Source of the DNA: DATNPX01 sp036702975
Lineage (GTDB): Bacteria; Cyanobacteriota; Vampirovibrionia; Obscuribacterales; Obscuribacteraceae
NCBI GenBank assembly: GCA_036702975.1
Contig: DATNPX010000016.1
Span: 124,001-188,000, forward strand
Direction: 5' to 3'
DNA: 64,000 nt
The notes beneath the pieces were generated by a model, which had not been told where the DNA came from, made no database searches, and was given only the letters and a program-made list of their open reading frames with translations. A program made the position numbers and the translations under genes. Shown in pieces: positions 1-8,911 of this stretch (the first letter of the stretch is position 1; each line of letters starts with the position of its first letter).

Positions 1-1009
1 CCATTGTGCCAGCATTGCGAATCTGGGGTGCTCCAAAAACAGAAAGGATATTGAAAAATTCAGGTATTCTGTCCTTAACGAAGAGTGCTATTTCAGCCAA
101 GGTAATGCGGGCACCAACCAAGATCCGGTCGTTTTCGAGCCTCAATTCATCCATATCGCGCAAGTTACATGTGCTGATTATACTCTGCGGTCGAAAACCA
201 CGTTTATTTATGTTGACGCAAACGTCGGTACCGCCGCTGACAATCACAGTTCCCTTGTGCGTATTTTTAAATTCAGCAGCCGACCTTATCTCTCCCGGAA
301 TCAGAAGTGCATGATTCTCAGTTTCAATTAGCACATCGGTCTTGCAGTGGCTTTCAAACGCAGTTGCCATTGCTTGAGACGGATACATGGACTCAAGTGA
401 CGGAACGGCCTTTGAATCACACGTCAGAGCTGATTTGATAATAGACTCGTAACCAGTGCATCTGCACAAATTGCCAGTGAGCGCATCCTTCACATCCTGC
501 CGGCACATTTGTGAGTCTCTACCTTGATGTTCTTCAAAAAGTGCCGCCAGTGATACCACAAACCCAGGGGTGCAATAGCCGCACTGAGCACCATGGCACT
601 CAACCATTGCTCGCTGAATCGAACTTATGTTCTCTATGGTGGCAGACGCAACTGCTGGCGCAAATTTCGGTGAAGAGTCACCTTTACCATTAGCGTTCGC
701 CGTACCACAAAAAGATGCAGACGGGGTGAGCCCCTCAATTGTTATGACATGACTGCAATCGAGCTGATAGATAGCCTGAATGCATGAATTGACTGACTTA
801 TATTTCAGCGCGCCAGAGCCATTGTTCCGCCCCAGCAAAATGGAGCATGCGCCGCAATCGCCTTCGGCACAAACGACTTTCGTTCCACAGATGCCCATCT
901 CGCCGCGCAAATAGTCGGAAAGCTGCAAAAACGCCTGCTCACCACGCACACGGTGTTCACGTCCATTCACATACACGAGTACGAAGTCCCGCGTCTTGCT
1001 GCTCGCCAT
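1..1009 (-). CDS. xdhA: Xanthine dehydrogenase small subunit (partial, 3' end outside window)
   Basis: Reading down from an ATG at 1009, an open frame runs off the window's left edge. The N-terminus is a plant-type [2Fe-2S] ferredoxin domain with CAEGDCGAC (C-x4-C-x2-C). The second [2Fe-2S] helical domain follows, with CGYCTPG and CRCTGY. The fragment then enters the FAD-binding domain, where VSGGTDV fits the flavin-binding loop. This order (2Fe-2S, 2Fe-2S, FAD) is that of XdhA-type subunits, which pass electrons from a molybdopterin subunit (XdhB) to NAD or another acceptor in purine breakdown. The molybdopterin subunit would be expected further left. Carbon monoxide dehydrogenase-type subunits split these domains, so the fusion favours xanthine dehydrogenase. 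Substrate is not proven by sequence. Confidence 0.88.
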   Translation of the reverse strand, partial: MASSKTRDFVLVYVNGREHRVRGEQAFLQLSDYLRGEMGICGTKVVCAEGDCGACSILLGRNNGSGALKYKSVNSCIQAIYQLDCSHVITIEGLTPSASFCGTANANGKGDSSPKFAPAVASATIENISSIQRAMVECHGAQCGYCTPGFVVSLAALFEEHQGRDSQMCRQDVKDALTGNLCRCTGYESIIKSALTCDSKAVPSLESMYPSQAMATAFESHCKTDVLIETENHALLIPGEIRSAAEFKNTHKGTVIVSGGTDVCVNINKRGFRPQSIISTCNLRDMDELRLENDRILVGARITLAEIALFVKDRIPEFFNILSVFGAPQIRNAGTM

Positions 1010-1151
1010 AATTCACCTGCGTAACGGTCTTCTAATCATACCTGCGAAGCCCGGAAATTGCACATAAATGGCGTCTTTTCAAGATGTATTATTGCTCAGC
1101 ACGCCGACGCTTAAACTCAAGATAAAAACTTGGCAGCACAAGCTTGGTAAT

Positions 1152-2234
1152 ATGGATGATATGAGGTCCAACTCCCAGCTACTTTCCAAAACTTCACTGT
1201 CCAAGCTGCTCAGAGCGGCCGCCGGAGCTCTTGCCTCATCCACCGTACTAGTGGGAGCACTGCAGAGCGCCGCTTTTGCTGATGAATTGACACGTTGGGA
1301 GAATTTCGTCAAAGCCGGAGAAGTGGCGTTCGACAGTCAAAAGTACGGGCGCGCCGAGCATTACTTCTACAAGGCCGTGCGTGAAGCTGACCGCACCGAG
1401 CTGGGTGACGAAAAGCTGGCGCTGAGCTTACGTAAGCTTGGGGAAGCCGATACGGCGGCTCACAAATATAAAGAAGCCGAGGCTCACTTTCAACGCGCGA
1501 TCAAAGTCTCAAAAAACTGCGGGGTTGAAGACCGCGATGCCATACGCGATTTGCTGGAACTAGCTAAAACCTACCGGTCAGTTAACCTCGAACAGTTTGG
1601 CAAGAACGTTGCCACCATTTTGAAAGAGACCGGATTGGACGGTATCGAGATCCTGAACAACAAAGACGGCAAAAGTAGGATCGTGGTGCGGTTTGCCGAC
1701 AAGTTCGACAAACACATAAACAGCGCCGATGTCAACGAAATCAATGTCGACAAGAAGTTGACTTTTGACATACATGAAGACAAGGACGGCACCATCACGT
1801 TGACCAACATCAAAGGCTTGAAGATTAGGTCTAAGATGTGGGTCAATCTGACCGACACATCCATTGATCCAAACGGTGAAGATGGGAAACCCACCGCTCT
1901 CGTCACCGCTGAGAAGCTGGGATTGACGAAAACCATCAAGACAGTTATGCCAAAGCCGGTTTATGACCGCATTCTGACGGTCGTTGAACGTATACGGCAT
2001 CCCGAGTTGCATAGCCCTTGGCACAAACTACTGCAAGAAAAGATCGCGCCTAAGCCGCCGGCAACGGGGGTAGAAACAGGCTCAAGTACAGACTCTGCAA
2101 GCAGTGCTACCACGAGCCAAAATACTGCAAGCGGTACCATCTCCGAAAACACAGTGCGGCAGTTTGCCTCCGGCAATCCGCCTAAGAAGCCAGCTGACAC
2201 TTCAGTGGACACAACAAGTTCAGCGAAACCATGA
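1152..2234 (+). CDS. Exported TPR-like protein of unknown function
   Basis: About 360 residues. A basic N-terminus and hydrophobic stretch ending in SAAFADE look like a Sec signal peptide. Helical TPR-like repeats follow (motifs such as KYGRAEHYFYKAV and KYKEAEAHFQRAI). The middle region is beta-rich and the C-terminal tail is rich in Ser, Thr and Ala. TPR repeats usually bind other proteins; no enzyme motif is visible. I chose the ATG at 1152 because it gives a compact signal peptide; an upstream in-frame ATG at 1068 would add 28 non-signal residues, and neither start has a good Shine-Dalgarno. The next gene on the same strand starts 20 bases after its stop, so the two are probably co-transcribed. 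Confidence 0.7.
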   Translation: MDDMRSNSQLLSKTSLSKLLRAAAGALASSTVLVGALQSAAFADELTRWENFVKAGEVAFDSQKYGRAEHYFYKAVREADRTELGDEKLALSLRKLGEADTAAHKYKEAEAHFQRAIKVSKNCGVEDRDAIRDLLELAKTYRSVNLEQFGKNVATILKETGLDGIEILNNKDGKSRIVVRFADKFDKHINSADVNEINVDKKLTFDIHEDKDGTITLTNIKGLKIRSKMWVNLTDTSIDPNGEDGKPTALVTAEKLGLTKTIKTVMPKPVYDRILTVVERIRHPELHSPWHKLLQEKIAPKPPATGVETGSSTDSASSATTSQNTASGTISENTVRQFASGNPPKKPADTSVDTTSSAKP

Positions 2235-2253
2235 CCAAAATTCGGAGGCCGCT

Positions 2254-3651
2254 ATGGGCATTCGTGCGCTACCTTTGCAAATCTCTGCCTCTTTAGCGCT
2301 ATTTCTAGCTATAGGCACTCAAACGACTCCGGCAGGCGCTGACGGCCAGGACATTATGGATGCGAGCGGCAACTCATTTATGGAAGAAGAGGCTCCCGCT
2401 CCCAAACCTCAGCGCCGAATGCCGACTGCACGCCTAAATATCATCAATAGCCAAGGAGCAAGCACAAACAGCAGCCCCACGCAAAACCCTAGAAGACTGC
2501 AAAGTATCCAGACTTCTGGTAGTAGCGGAAACGACATGTTCATGCAGGAGGTTGATACACCGTCCTCCCGAAACAACAAACCATACGTCGATTTGAGCAA
2601 CGTGGGCGTGCAAGTCGACCCGAGTGGCAACACGGTGCCACTTATCGACCACAGTGGCTCCCCTGTGCGACCGCTTTACAGCAACACGCAAGCGTATCAG
2701 GAAATGGCGGTGCCGATCATCAATCAAACTGCCGACAATCCACTTGCGCTACCTTACACATTGAATGGACAACGCGCTCCCGTAGGCACCACGTTCATTC
2801 CGGTGACACCAGGCACGGTACCATATCTTCGTCCTTCTTATAATCCGTTCAACGGAACCACTTCCTTCAATCCTTACTCAACTGGCGGAATCTCGCCATA
2901 TTATGGAGGTGGGGCCTATCCTGGAGGATACGGGTATAGTCCCGGCATCAATTTGAATATCGGTAATCTGCACATCGGTTCCAATCCATACGGTTATCCT
3001 GGATATGGAGTGCTCGGTTATCCTGGTACATTCGGTCTTCCAGGCTATGGTTACGGCGGATATGCACCTGGTGGGTTTGGGTACGGTGCTCCAGGATTCG
3101 GCGGATTTGGCACTGGGGGACTCTTTGGTCGCTCAGGATTTGGCTTTGGTCGTGGGCTGCTCGGCGCGCTGGGCGGACTCGGCGGCTATGGCTACGGCTA
3201 CGGTGGATATGGCGGATATCCGCTGCTTAGCGGCTACAATCAATCGCTCGCTTACAGCGGTCCTTATGGTTCTTTTATTGGTGGCGGCGGGATTCTCGGC
3301 TACAACTCGGGATATTACGCGAACAATCCATACTACTCTCCAATTTGGCAGCAGAATCCTTACACAATGGGTGGAACAGGCGTTACAAGCTCGCAATCGA
3401 GCGCCTCACTGTCGTTGCCTGTACCGTTGGAGCGCAACGTTCAATCAAGTTACGGCACAAGCACCTTGATTGCGCCGGTTTTACGAGACCCAGCGACTTC
3501 CACTGGAGACTTGCTCGAAGATGCTAAACGTGCCGGTCTTTGGGGCAATACAACCGGACAAAACAACTCTCGAGTAGGACCGCTCGGTGGTTTTTCCGGC
3601 TATGGAACACAGCAAGACCAGGGGGTCACGAACGGAGCCGGTTTTAGATAG
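2254..3651 (+). CDS. Exported Gly/Tyr-rich low-complexity protein
   Basis: About 465 residues. It begins with a signal peptide ending near PAGADG. The centre (about residues 200-400) is dominated by Gly, Tyr, Pro and Phe in short units such as GYGYGGYGG and PGFGGFGTGG, and looks unstructured or fibrous. There are no cysteine clusters and no enzyme motif. The ATG at 2254 is preceded by GGAGG with 5-base spacing, which decides the start; a longer frame back to 2104 overlaps the previous gene and lacks a ribosome site. It follows the TPR protein closely and probably shares its transcript. A surface or matrix role is only a guess from composition. Its 3' end overlaps the convergent next gene by 8 bases. 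Confidence 0.72.
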   Translation: MGIRALPLQISASLALFLAIGTQTTPAGADGQDIMDASGNSFMEEEAPAPKPQRRMPTARLNIINSQGASTNSSPTQNPRRLQSIQTSGSSGNDMFMQEVDTPSSRNNKPYVDLSNVGVQVDPSGNTVPLIDHSGSPVRPLYSNTQAYQEMAVPIINQTADNPLALPYTLNGQRAPVGTTFIPVTPGTVPYLRPSYNPFNGTTSFNPYSTGGISPYYGGGAYPGGYGYSPGINLNIGNLHIGSNPYGYPGYGVLGYPGTFGLPGYGYGGYAPGGFGYGAPGFGGFGTGGLFGRSGFGFGRGLLGALGGLGGYGYGYGGYGGYPLLSGYNQSLAYSGPYGSFIGGGGILGYNSGYYANNPYYSPIWQQNPYTMGGTGVTSSQSSASLSLPVPLERNVQSSYGTSTLIAPVLRDPATSTGDLLEDAKRAGLWGNTTGQNNSRVGPLGGFSGYGTQQDQGVTNGAGFR

Positions 3652-5881
3652 CCCCGTACCAATACGGAGTCTCATCAGTCCAATGATTCTTTGCATGTTG
3701 TTTGTGCAGTAGCAAGAAGGCTTCCTTCGACAGTTTGGCACTAGCCTCATTTCGCTCACCATACCTAGTAGTGCTGACTGCATAGTGGAGCGCTTCTGGT
3801 ACACGCGGATCGGCCGGATGCGATTTTGCCCATGAGATTGCAACAGTAGGAAGGTAGGTCGGTGCAGCGGGTATCTTATCTAACGCCGCCCGCTCACGCT
3901 CAGCCCGTGCTCTATCTGCGGCAGTGAGAAAGGGCGGTGAGTTCCAGCCTGGGAATTCGTCTCCGTCTAGCACGTTACTTTGATCACTAACTTTGGATGA
4001 CCACCAGTACTCGAAATTACGGTTGAAGGCTGGAGATGAATCATCATTCCTCAGCATAATATAGGCTGCAATAAATTTCCGTTCCTGAGCCGTAGGGGCA
4101 ACTGTGTATGATTTATACAATGCAGCATCTTTAGCCTTCATCTTGGACAACTGATCGGCTGCGAATGTAGCAATCGCCTCGTTGTCCAATAGCACTGCTC
4201 GAACAAAAGTCACTCTCCCAAGTTTAATCCGCTGGTCTTGCGGATAGCTTGCCGAGGCAACGGCTGCTTTCAAAACAGTCAATGGAAAATTGTCGTCGTA
4301 AATTTCACACGCGAGTTCCATGAGCGACGATTTGCGAGCAGTCGCACCGTCGTTTGGTTCTTCATAGTCACCAGAGGTGCCGACACTCATTGTCATTGAA
4401 TCTCGCGCAAACTCGTCGACACTCCGGGCAAGACGGAGCCTCAATTCGAGGAACAAATTATGGGATGACTGACAGAGGTCCTTCTGGGCTAGCGCACTGT
4501 CAACTAGCCGGCGCGCCTGACCGTAGTTTTTCTTTGCGGTGAGAATCCGAGCAGCCTCATAGTTCAAAGTTACATAGGCAGGATCTGAGGCAGGTACTTT
4601 CCCAGCTTCAGCTATTAAGGCACCGCACTCAGTATCCTCAAGATCGACTTCATTCAAGGCAACGACCAACCAGGCATTGTTTTTAGTCGACTTCCATCTG
4701 GATATGGCATGCGTCTTGCCATCAGTAGTAGCAGCAGTAAAGGATCTTATCCAGTCAGTCAAATCGCTATATTGCTCGATAGAGCCCAAAGCAGGTTTAT
4801 AACTTGCTGAAACGCTACTGCCATTTATACGGTCGAACGTATTGGCATATTCCAGCAGAGCGCGTGTCGTAAGCTTGTGCAAAACACTATCTGCCAGGTG
4901 ATGCTCACGTTTCTTTGCGTATTGAGAACTATTTTCATCTAATTTAGTGGCGATAAAGTCTTGCAAGTCGAACAAGTCTTCGCGCAATGCGGACATTGAT
5001 TTATCTCCGCACAGGCTCTCCAACCGCTGGGCGGCTTCCTCCATCGTCTTCTTATCAAACGGATCGGCAGTTAAAGTAGCTTCGCGGATCAAAGAGCGAA
5101 CCGCCAGATATTTGCTGAGTGCACACCAAGGAGAGCTAGTATCCTCGCCAATGGAAGTGAAGTCTTTGATTGCATCCGTCCATTGCATAGCATAGAAATG
5201 AGCAGCAGCGATCTGGTAAGACCGGTGCTGCTGCAATAACTTATCTGCACCAGACAAAGGGCTTGGAATAGACGGTTTAGAAGGATCATTATTTGAGAAA
5301 ACCTGGTCTTGAGCCGCAACCCAGTCAGTCACCGCCGCGCTCTTGGCACCATACTTAGTGACAAGAGAATTGAGAGTCTTAGCTGCAGTGACAAAAGCGT
5401 TCGATTGAATATTGCACACCGCTATCGGCACAGCGCCAAGTGTGTTAGCTTGAGTTTCAATGGAGACGTCTTTGTCCGTTTGGCCACTATCGCCTAAAGC
5501 ACGCTTGCGAGCAGCGATCCATTCCGATTGGTCTGCCTCGGCACATCCGATATCTTCGCGCTTATCGTGCTGTTCTATCATGGCTCTGGCAGCTTCGATC
5601 TCTGATTCACTCAGCGCATTTTTTGAGAGGTACCTATAAGCAACAACCTGATAGAAAGTATCAAACGATGGCAAAATAACTCCCAATCTTCCCTTTAAAA
5701 AAGGTCCTGTTGCATCATCCGGATGATGCGTCCAGTAAAAGGCCTCATAAGACCAACTAGCGCAGGACAATGCCGGTCGATTAGCGAATGAAAACACAAG
5801 CGAAAAAGCGATGAGACAACTGCAGATCTTTCGCATCTTGTCCGCTAATTTGAGTCGTTTGAGTTGCATACGCATCAACAA
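3644..5881 (-). CDS. Large exported protein of unknown function
   Basis: 745 residues. A hydrophobic segment after MRKICSC looks like a signal peptide, ending near ALSCAS; this is not a consensus lipobox but a lipoprotein is possible. The mature start contains GRLGVILPSFDTFYQVVAYRYLS, after which the protein is mainly helical with TPR/SEL-like spacing. I vaguely recognise the GRLG...YLVVAYRYLS pattern from large uncharacterised periplasmic proteins but cannot name a family. The start TTG at 5881 is chosen because AGGAG lies 7 bases upstream; ATG at 5875 and 5836 are alternatives. No operon partner is evident. It converges on the Gly/Tyr-rich gene. Confidence 0.72.
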   Translation of the reverse strand: MLMRMQLKRLKLADKMRKICSCLIAFSLVFSFANRPALSCASWSYEAFYWTHHPDDATGPFLKGRLGVILPSFDTFYQVVAYRYLSKNALSESEIEAARAMIEQHDKREDIGCAEADQSEWIAARKRALGDSGQTDKDVSIETQANTLGAVPIAVCNIQSNAFVTAAKTLNSLVTKYGAKSAAVTDWVAAQDQVFSNNDPSKPSIPSPLSGADKLLQQHRSYQIAAAHFYAMQWTDAIKDFTSIGEDTSSPWCALSKYLAVRSLIREATLTADPFDKKTMEEAAQRLESLCGDKSMSALREDLFDLQDFIATKLDENSSQYAKKREHHLADSVLHKLTTRALLEYANTFDRINGSSVSASYKPALGSIEQYSDLTDWIRSFTAATTDGKTHAISRWKSTKNNAWLVVALNEVDLEDTECGALIAEAGKVPASDPAYVTLNYEAARILTAKKNYGQARRLVDSALAQKDLCQSSHNLFLELRLRLARSVDEFARDSMTMSVGTSGDYEEPNDGATARKSSLMELACEIYDDNFPLTVLKAAVASASYPQDQRIKLGRVTFVRAVLLDNEAIATFAADQLSKMKAKDAALYKSYTVAPTAQERKFIAAYIMLRNDDSSPAFNRNFEYWWSSKVSDQSNVLDGDEFPGWNSPPFLTAADRARAERERAALDKIPAAPTYLPTVAISWAKSHPADPRVPEALHYAVSTTRYGERNEASAKLSKEAFLLLHKQHAKNHWTDETPYWYGAI

Positions 5882-5976
5882 GTAATACTCCTCTCAAGTT
5901 CAAAGTTCTACAAATCTACAACTCTACAGCTGAGTAGACGAAAGACACATCCTTGACTACGGTAATCAATTTGAGA
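5882..5976. other. Short intergenic region with TCTACA repeats
   Basis: TCTACA occurs three times at about 8-base spacing just upstream of the gene starting at 5881. This could be a weak regulatory repeat or chance. No terminator was recognised. Confidence 0.2.
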
Positions 5977-6870
5977 CTAGATGGCTGAATTGGCTAGCTT
6001 TACTGCTGCCGACACAAGTTCAGGAGACCATTGCTTGCCGGAAAAAATATAGAGACGTGCAATCTGCTCATGACTGCAAAGTGACCTGAGAACACCATCG
6101 TTAACCTTTGGCTCGTCTAAAGAAACACCCAGAGATTGGCGGCACAACTCATTGTCAAAGGCGCCAACCCGAGAGAGATGCGCGACAACACCGCTAGACT
6201 CGCGTCCCATCGAAAAGAGCATGGGAATTTTTTCTGCAACTGGCAAATCCTTCATCCAATTGTCGCAGAGACACCACGAAGTTAGTGCTGTGATTGCCAC
6301 CGGACACGGCTCAGGAAGCTCGGACTGCAAGCGTCTGAGCAGTTGACTATAAAAACTGCGTTCGCTCTGCAAAGCATCGAAATCGATCTGCACTGACTCA
6401 GCGCGTGGATAGTTTTTCCAGCGCCCGATGATTTTGCATATATTTTCTACGGCTCGGTCATCCAGCTTAGGTTTGTGGCCATGCAAAACCTCGATGCGAA
6501 ATACCGAGACGAGTTCGGTTCCAGGCGGCACAAGCAAAGGCTGGCGGCGCGGCACAGAGACTACGCGGTCACCGACAATGCGAATGGTGGCGGCGAGATA
6601 TGCTACACCGTAGTCGGCAGGAATTGTTTTCAGATCATCTCGGCGCTCCCAGGCCCAGAGAAAAACCTTTGGTCGGGACGTAACAGCGTAAGCCGAAATG
6701 CATAGGGGACAACTGATTAAGGTGACGTACTGTGCCACGGCCGCGACCATGAAACCAAACACAAGCAAAAGCGCCAACCGGCGCTTAATAGAATCTCGCT
6801 TGAAAATCGCCGGGCCAAACCCAACACAGGGGGAGGTATTTAGCGATTGCTTCATTCTTAACATGCACAT
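5977..6870 (-). CDS. DUF3142-like protein with an N-terminal membrane anchor
   Basis: About 297 residues. One hydrophobic segment (about residues 31-50) would anchor it in the inner membrane or act as a signal. The rest resembles DUF3142: FLWAWERRDDL, then GVAYLAATIRIVGD, PRRQPL and FRIEVLHG in the usual order. The family has no established function that I know of. ATG codons at 6870, 6864 and 6855 are all possible; GGGA lies about 4 bases before 6870. The open frame extends further upstream only by running antisense through the tRNA gene, which I reject. It is transcribed towards the exported protein at 3644-5881. Confidence 0.7.
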   Translation of the reverse strand: MCMLRMKQSLNTSPCVGFGPAIFKRDSIKRRLALLLVFGFMVAAVAQYVTLISCPLCISAYAVTSRPKVFLWAWERRDDLKTIPADYGVAYLAATIRIVGDRVVSVPRRQPLLVPPGTELVSVFRIEVLHGHKPKLDDRAVENICKIIGRWKNYPRAESVQIDFDALQSERSFYSQLLRRLQSELPEPCPVAITALTSWCLCDNWMKDLPVAEKIPMLFSMGRESSGVVAHLSRVGAFDNELCRQSLGVSLDEPKVNDGVLRSLCSHEQIARLYIFSGKQWSPELVSAAVKLANSAI

Positions 6871-6944
6871 ATTATCCCGACAATTCATAAATGCCAGTTG
6901 ACACAGAGCAGACCGATTCAATAGACTCAAATAAAGAAACGCAT

Positions 6945-7016
6945 AGGGGTGTCGCCAAGCGGTAAGGCATCTGGTTCTGGTCCAGACATTCTGAGGTTCG
7001 AATCCTTGCACCCCTG
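6945..7016 (+). tRNA. trnQ: tRNA-Gln (anticodon CUG)
   Basis: A full cloverleaf can be drawn. Acceptor stem AGGGGTG (6945-6951) pairs with CACCCCT (7009-7015), with discriminator G at 7016. The anticodon stem TCTGG/CCAGA encloses loop TTCTGGT, giving anticodon CTG. The T-arm carries GGTTCGAATCC. CCA is not encoded. The D-arm CGCCAAGCGGTAAGGC is typical of tRNA-Gln. This reads CAG codons and should be a substrate of the GlnRS encoded at 18896-20659. Confidence 0.95.
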
Positions 7017-7074
7017 TTTTTCTTGCTTTGACTAATACGAAAGATGCAACGAGCGCTTTTCGCCGTAGCACTTG

Positions 7075-8295
7075 TCAAACTCGAATCATCGTTCGCAACG
7101 CATTAACCAAACTGTCGAGCTCTTCGACTTTCGTCGAGTAGTGGCACGAAACGCGCAATCCAAGCCCCGCATCACTGTTGGCGAAGTCAGGTTGCACCCA
7201 GATACGAAAGCGCTCCCAGAGACAGTCACGCAAACCGGCTCCACCGGTGTTCAACCTTTCTTGAGGCCAGTGGCAGACAACCATCGCCGAAGCTTCACAC
7301 GGCACGCCCTCTTCAAAAGAACCATAAAGGTCAGGCGTTCTGAAAGTCGGCGATAGCTCCAAGACCTGCTGGCGATAATATTGCGCCAAGAGAAGCTGTT
7401 TCTCGCCAACTTTAACAGGATCGAGATTCAGCATTAGTTCGCAGGCTGCTGCAAGCCCATGCCAGCGGACGACATCAGCAGTTCCAGTAGACTCGAATCT
7501 AGTTAAATCGTTCAAGTCTGCGTCTTTTTTGATGTAGTGAACGTCCCCCAACTGCACAGGTTCCAAGGTGGGCACCAAATCTGGTGACACATAAACAAAA
7601 CCTGTACCATTCGGACCACCCAGCCACTTGTGACCAGACCCAACCCATATCCGGAACTCACCAGGCCGACAAACACCGTGCCCAGCGCCATGGGCACCAT
7701 CGACTATCAGCTCCACTTCACGCTTTCTAAGTTCAGATTGAAGTCGTGTTAGGTTCGGTCTCCATGTATTGTATGAGCCAATCTGACTCACCAATACAAC
7801 CTTTGTTTTGGACGTCACAAACCCCAGAATACCATCGCAAAACGCATTACTTCCTTCAAAAGGATCTATCGGATATCTGTGAGTAACTACGTTGCGCGTT
7901 TCTGCCAAATATCGGCTGATAGCTACGACGGAGCCATGCTCTTTGTCTGTGGTAACCAACTCATCTCCCGTTTTCAACAAACCGGTGAGGAGTAACTGCA
8001 AACCATGAGTTGAATTTTGCGTGAGCAGTAATTGCTTAGCAGGGACATTCAATAATTTCGCGGCAGATTCCCGCGCCATTGTGATTGGCTCTTCATCGAG
8101 AAAAGTGCTAATGGTGGGATTCTCGTTAAAGCTGTGCCAACCTGAGTGAATGGCGTTGAGCACGGAAGCAGGCTTCTTTCCGCAACTTCCCGTATTCAAG
8201 TATGAGCTATGGCTCTCGGCGAACTCACGAGAAACAAATGGTGCGAAATGGCTGTCCAATTCCTTGATACGCTGAAGAATATCTTGCACCTGCAT
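7075..8295 (-). CDS. Class V PLP-dependent aminotransferase family protein
   Basis: About 406 residues, the usual length for class V fold-type I enzymes (cysteine desulfurase, isopenicillin N epimerase-like). Visible features: NTGSCGKKP near the start, DGAHGAG (about 199-205) with the Asp that contacts the pyridine nitrogen, and SGHKWLGGPNGTG with the Schiff-base Lys at about 223. NSTHGLQ fits the phosphate-binding turn. The ATG at 8295 has AGGA 7 bases upstream; a longer frame to 8385 has no ribosome site. Among subgroups, the short substrate loop and lack of an SufS/IscS-type catalytic cysteine segment favour the epimerase/desulfurase-like branch. Substrate cannot be read from sequence. Confidence 0.85.
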   Translation of the reverse strand: MQVQDILQRIKELDSHFAPFVSREFAESHSSYLNTGSCGKKPASVLNAIHSGWHSFNENPTISTFLDEEPITMARESAAKLLNVPAKQLLLTQNSTHGLQLLLTGLLKTGDELVTTDKEHGSVVAISRYLAETRNVVTHRYPIDPFEGSNAFCDGILGFVTSKTKVVLVSQIGSYNTWRPNLTRLQSELRKREVELIVDGAHGAGHGVCRPGEFRIWVGSGHKWLGGPNGTGFVYVSPDLVPTLEPVQLGDVHYIKKDADLNDLTRFESTGTADVVRWHGLAAACELMLNLDPVKVGEKQLLLAQYYRQQVLELSPTFRTPDLYGSFEEGVPCEASAMVVCHWPQERLNTGGAGLRDCLWERFRIWVQPDFANSDAGLGLRVSCHYSTKVEELDSLVNALRTMIRV

Positions 8296-8356
8296 ATTAA
8301 TTCCTGCACCACATGCGGTAGTATTCGCGAAGCGCGACCTGCGGTGACTTTTGCGG

Positions 8357-8851
8357 TCAGCCTGATTTCTTGTTGGCCAATTCAACCATCTCTCGCATAC
8401 GTGGATGCTCTCCCTTGATTGTCACTATCCACTCATCGAAATTAGGCACTGACTCCTTCACTCGAAATAGAAAATAGTAAACATTCAATTCACCCATGTA
8501 TTTAAAGCGCTTTTGAATGTCCTTATTCAAATCCTCGTAACTTCTCGAATGCAAGTATTCTTTAATTCCACCATACTCTTTATCGAGCGCAATCAACGTT
8601 CTGGCATTCTCTACAGTTGCCGCAATTTTTTTCGGACTACGCAAAATAGAAGCATCTTGAGAGAGCCGCTCTATGTCCGCACCACTAAAGTCAGCGACTT
8701 TGTGAACATCAAAATTGCAAAAAGCTTTGCGAAAAGCAGGCCATTTCTTATCGACCATTGCCCAGCTTACGCCAGCCTGGAAGATGGCTTTTGTCATAAC
8801 TTCCAGATAATCGCCGAGTGACTCAGCGTCTATCTGTTCGGGAATGGCCAT
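8357..8851 (-). CDS. DNA-3-methyladenine glycosylase I (Tag)-like protein, probably divergent
   Basis: 164 residues, against roughly 185-190 for classical Tag. The segment FQAGVSWAMVDKKWPAFRKA and the following FDVHKVADFSGADIERL and ILRSPKKIAATVENAR match the Tag helical core in order. Two things differ. The N-terminal and C-terminal zinc-binding Cys/His residues of E. coli Tag are absent. Position E38 (LEGQQAG in E. coli) is replaced here in KAIFQAG. It may therefore have altered substrate or no glycosylase activity. The start at 8851 has AGGAGAG a suitable distance upstream. It is on the same strand as the aminotransferase, 61 bases upstream of it. Confidence 0.75.
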   Translation of the reverse strand: MAIPEQIDAESLGDYLEVMTKAIFQAGVSWAMVDKKWPAFRKAFCNFDVHKVADFSGADIERLSQDASILRSPKKIAATVENARTLIALDKEYGGIKEYLHSRSYEDLNKDIQKRFKYMGELNVYYFLFRVKESVPNFDEWIVTIKGEHPRMREMVELANKKSG

Positions 8852-8911
8852 TTATCTCTCCTGGTCCCGAAAATCGATAGCTGCCGAAAATACAAGAGCA
8901 CTCTCAACGTC

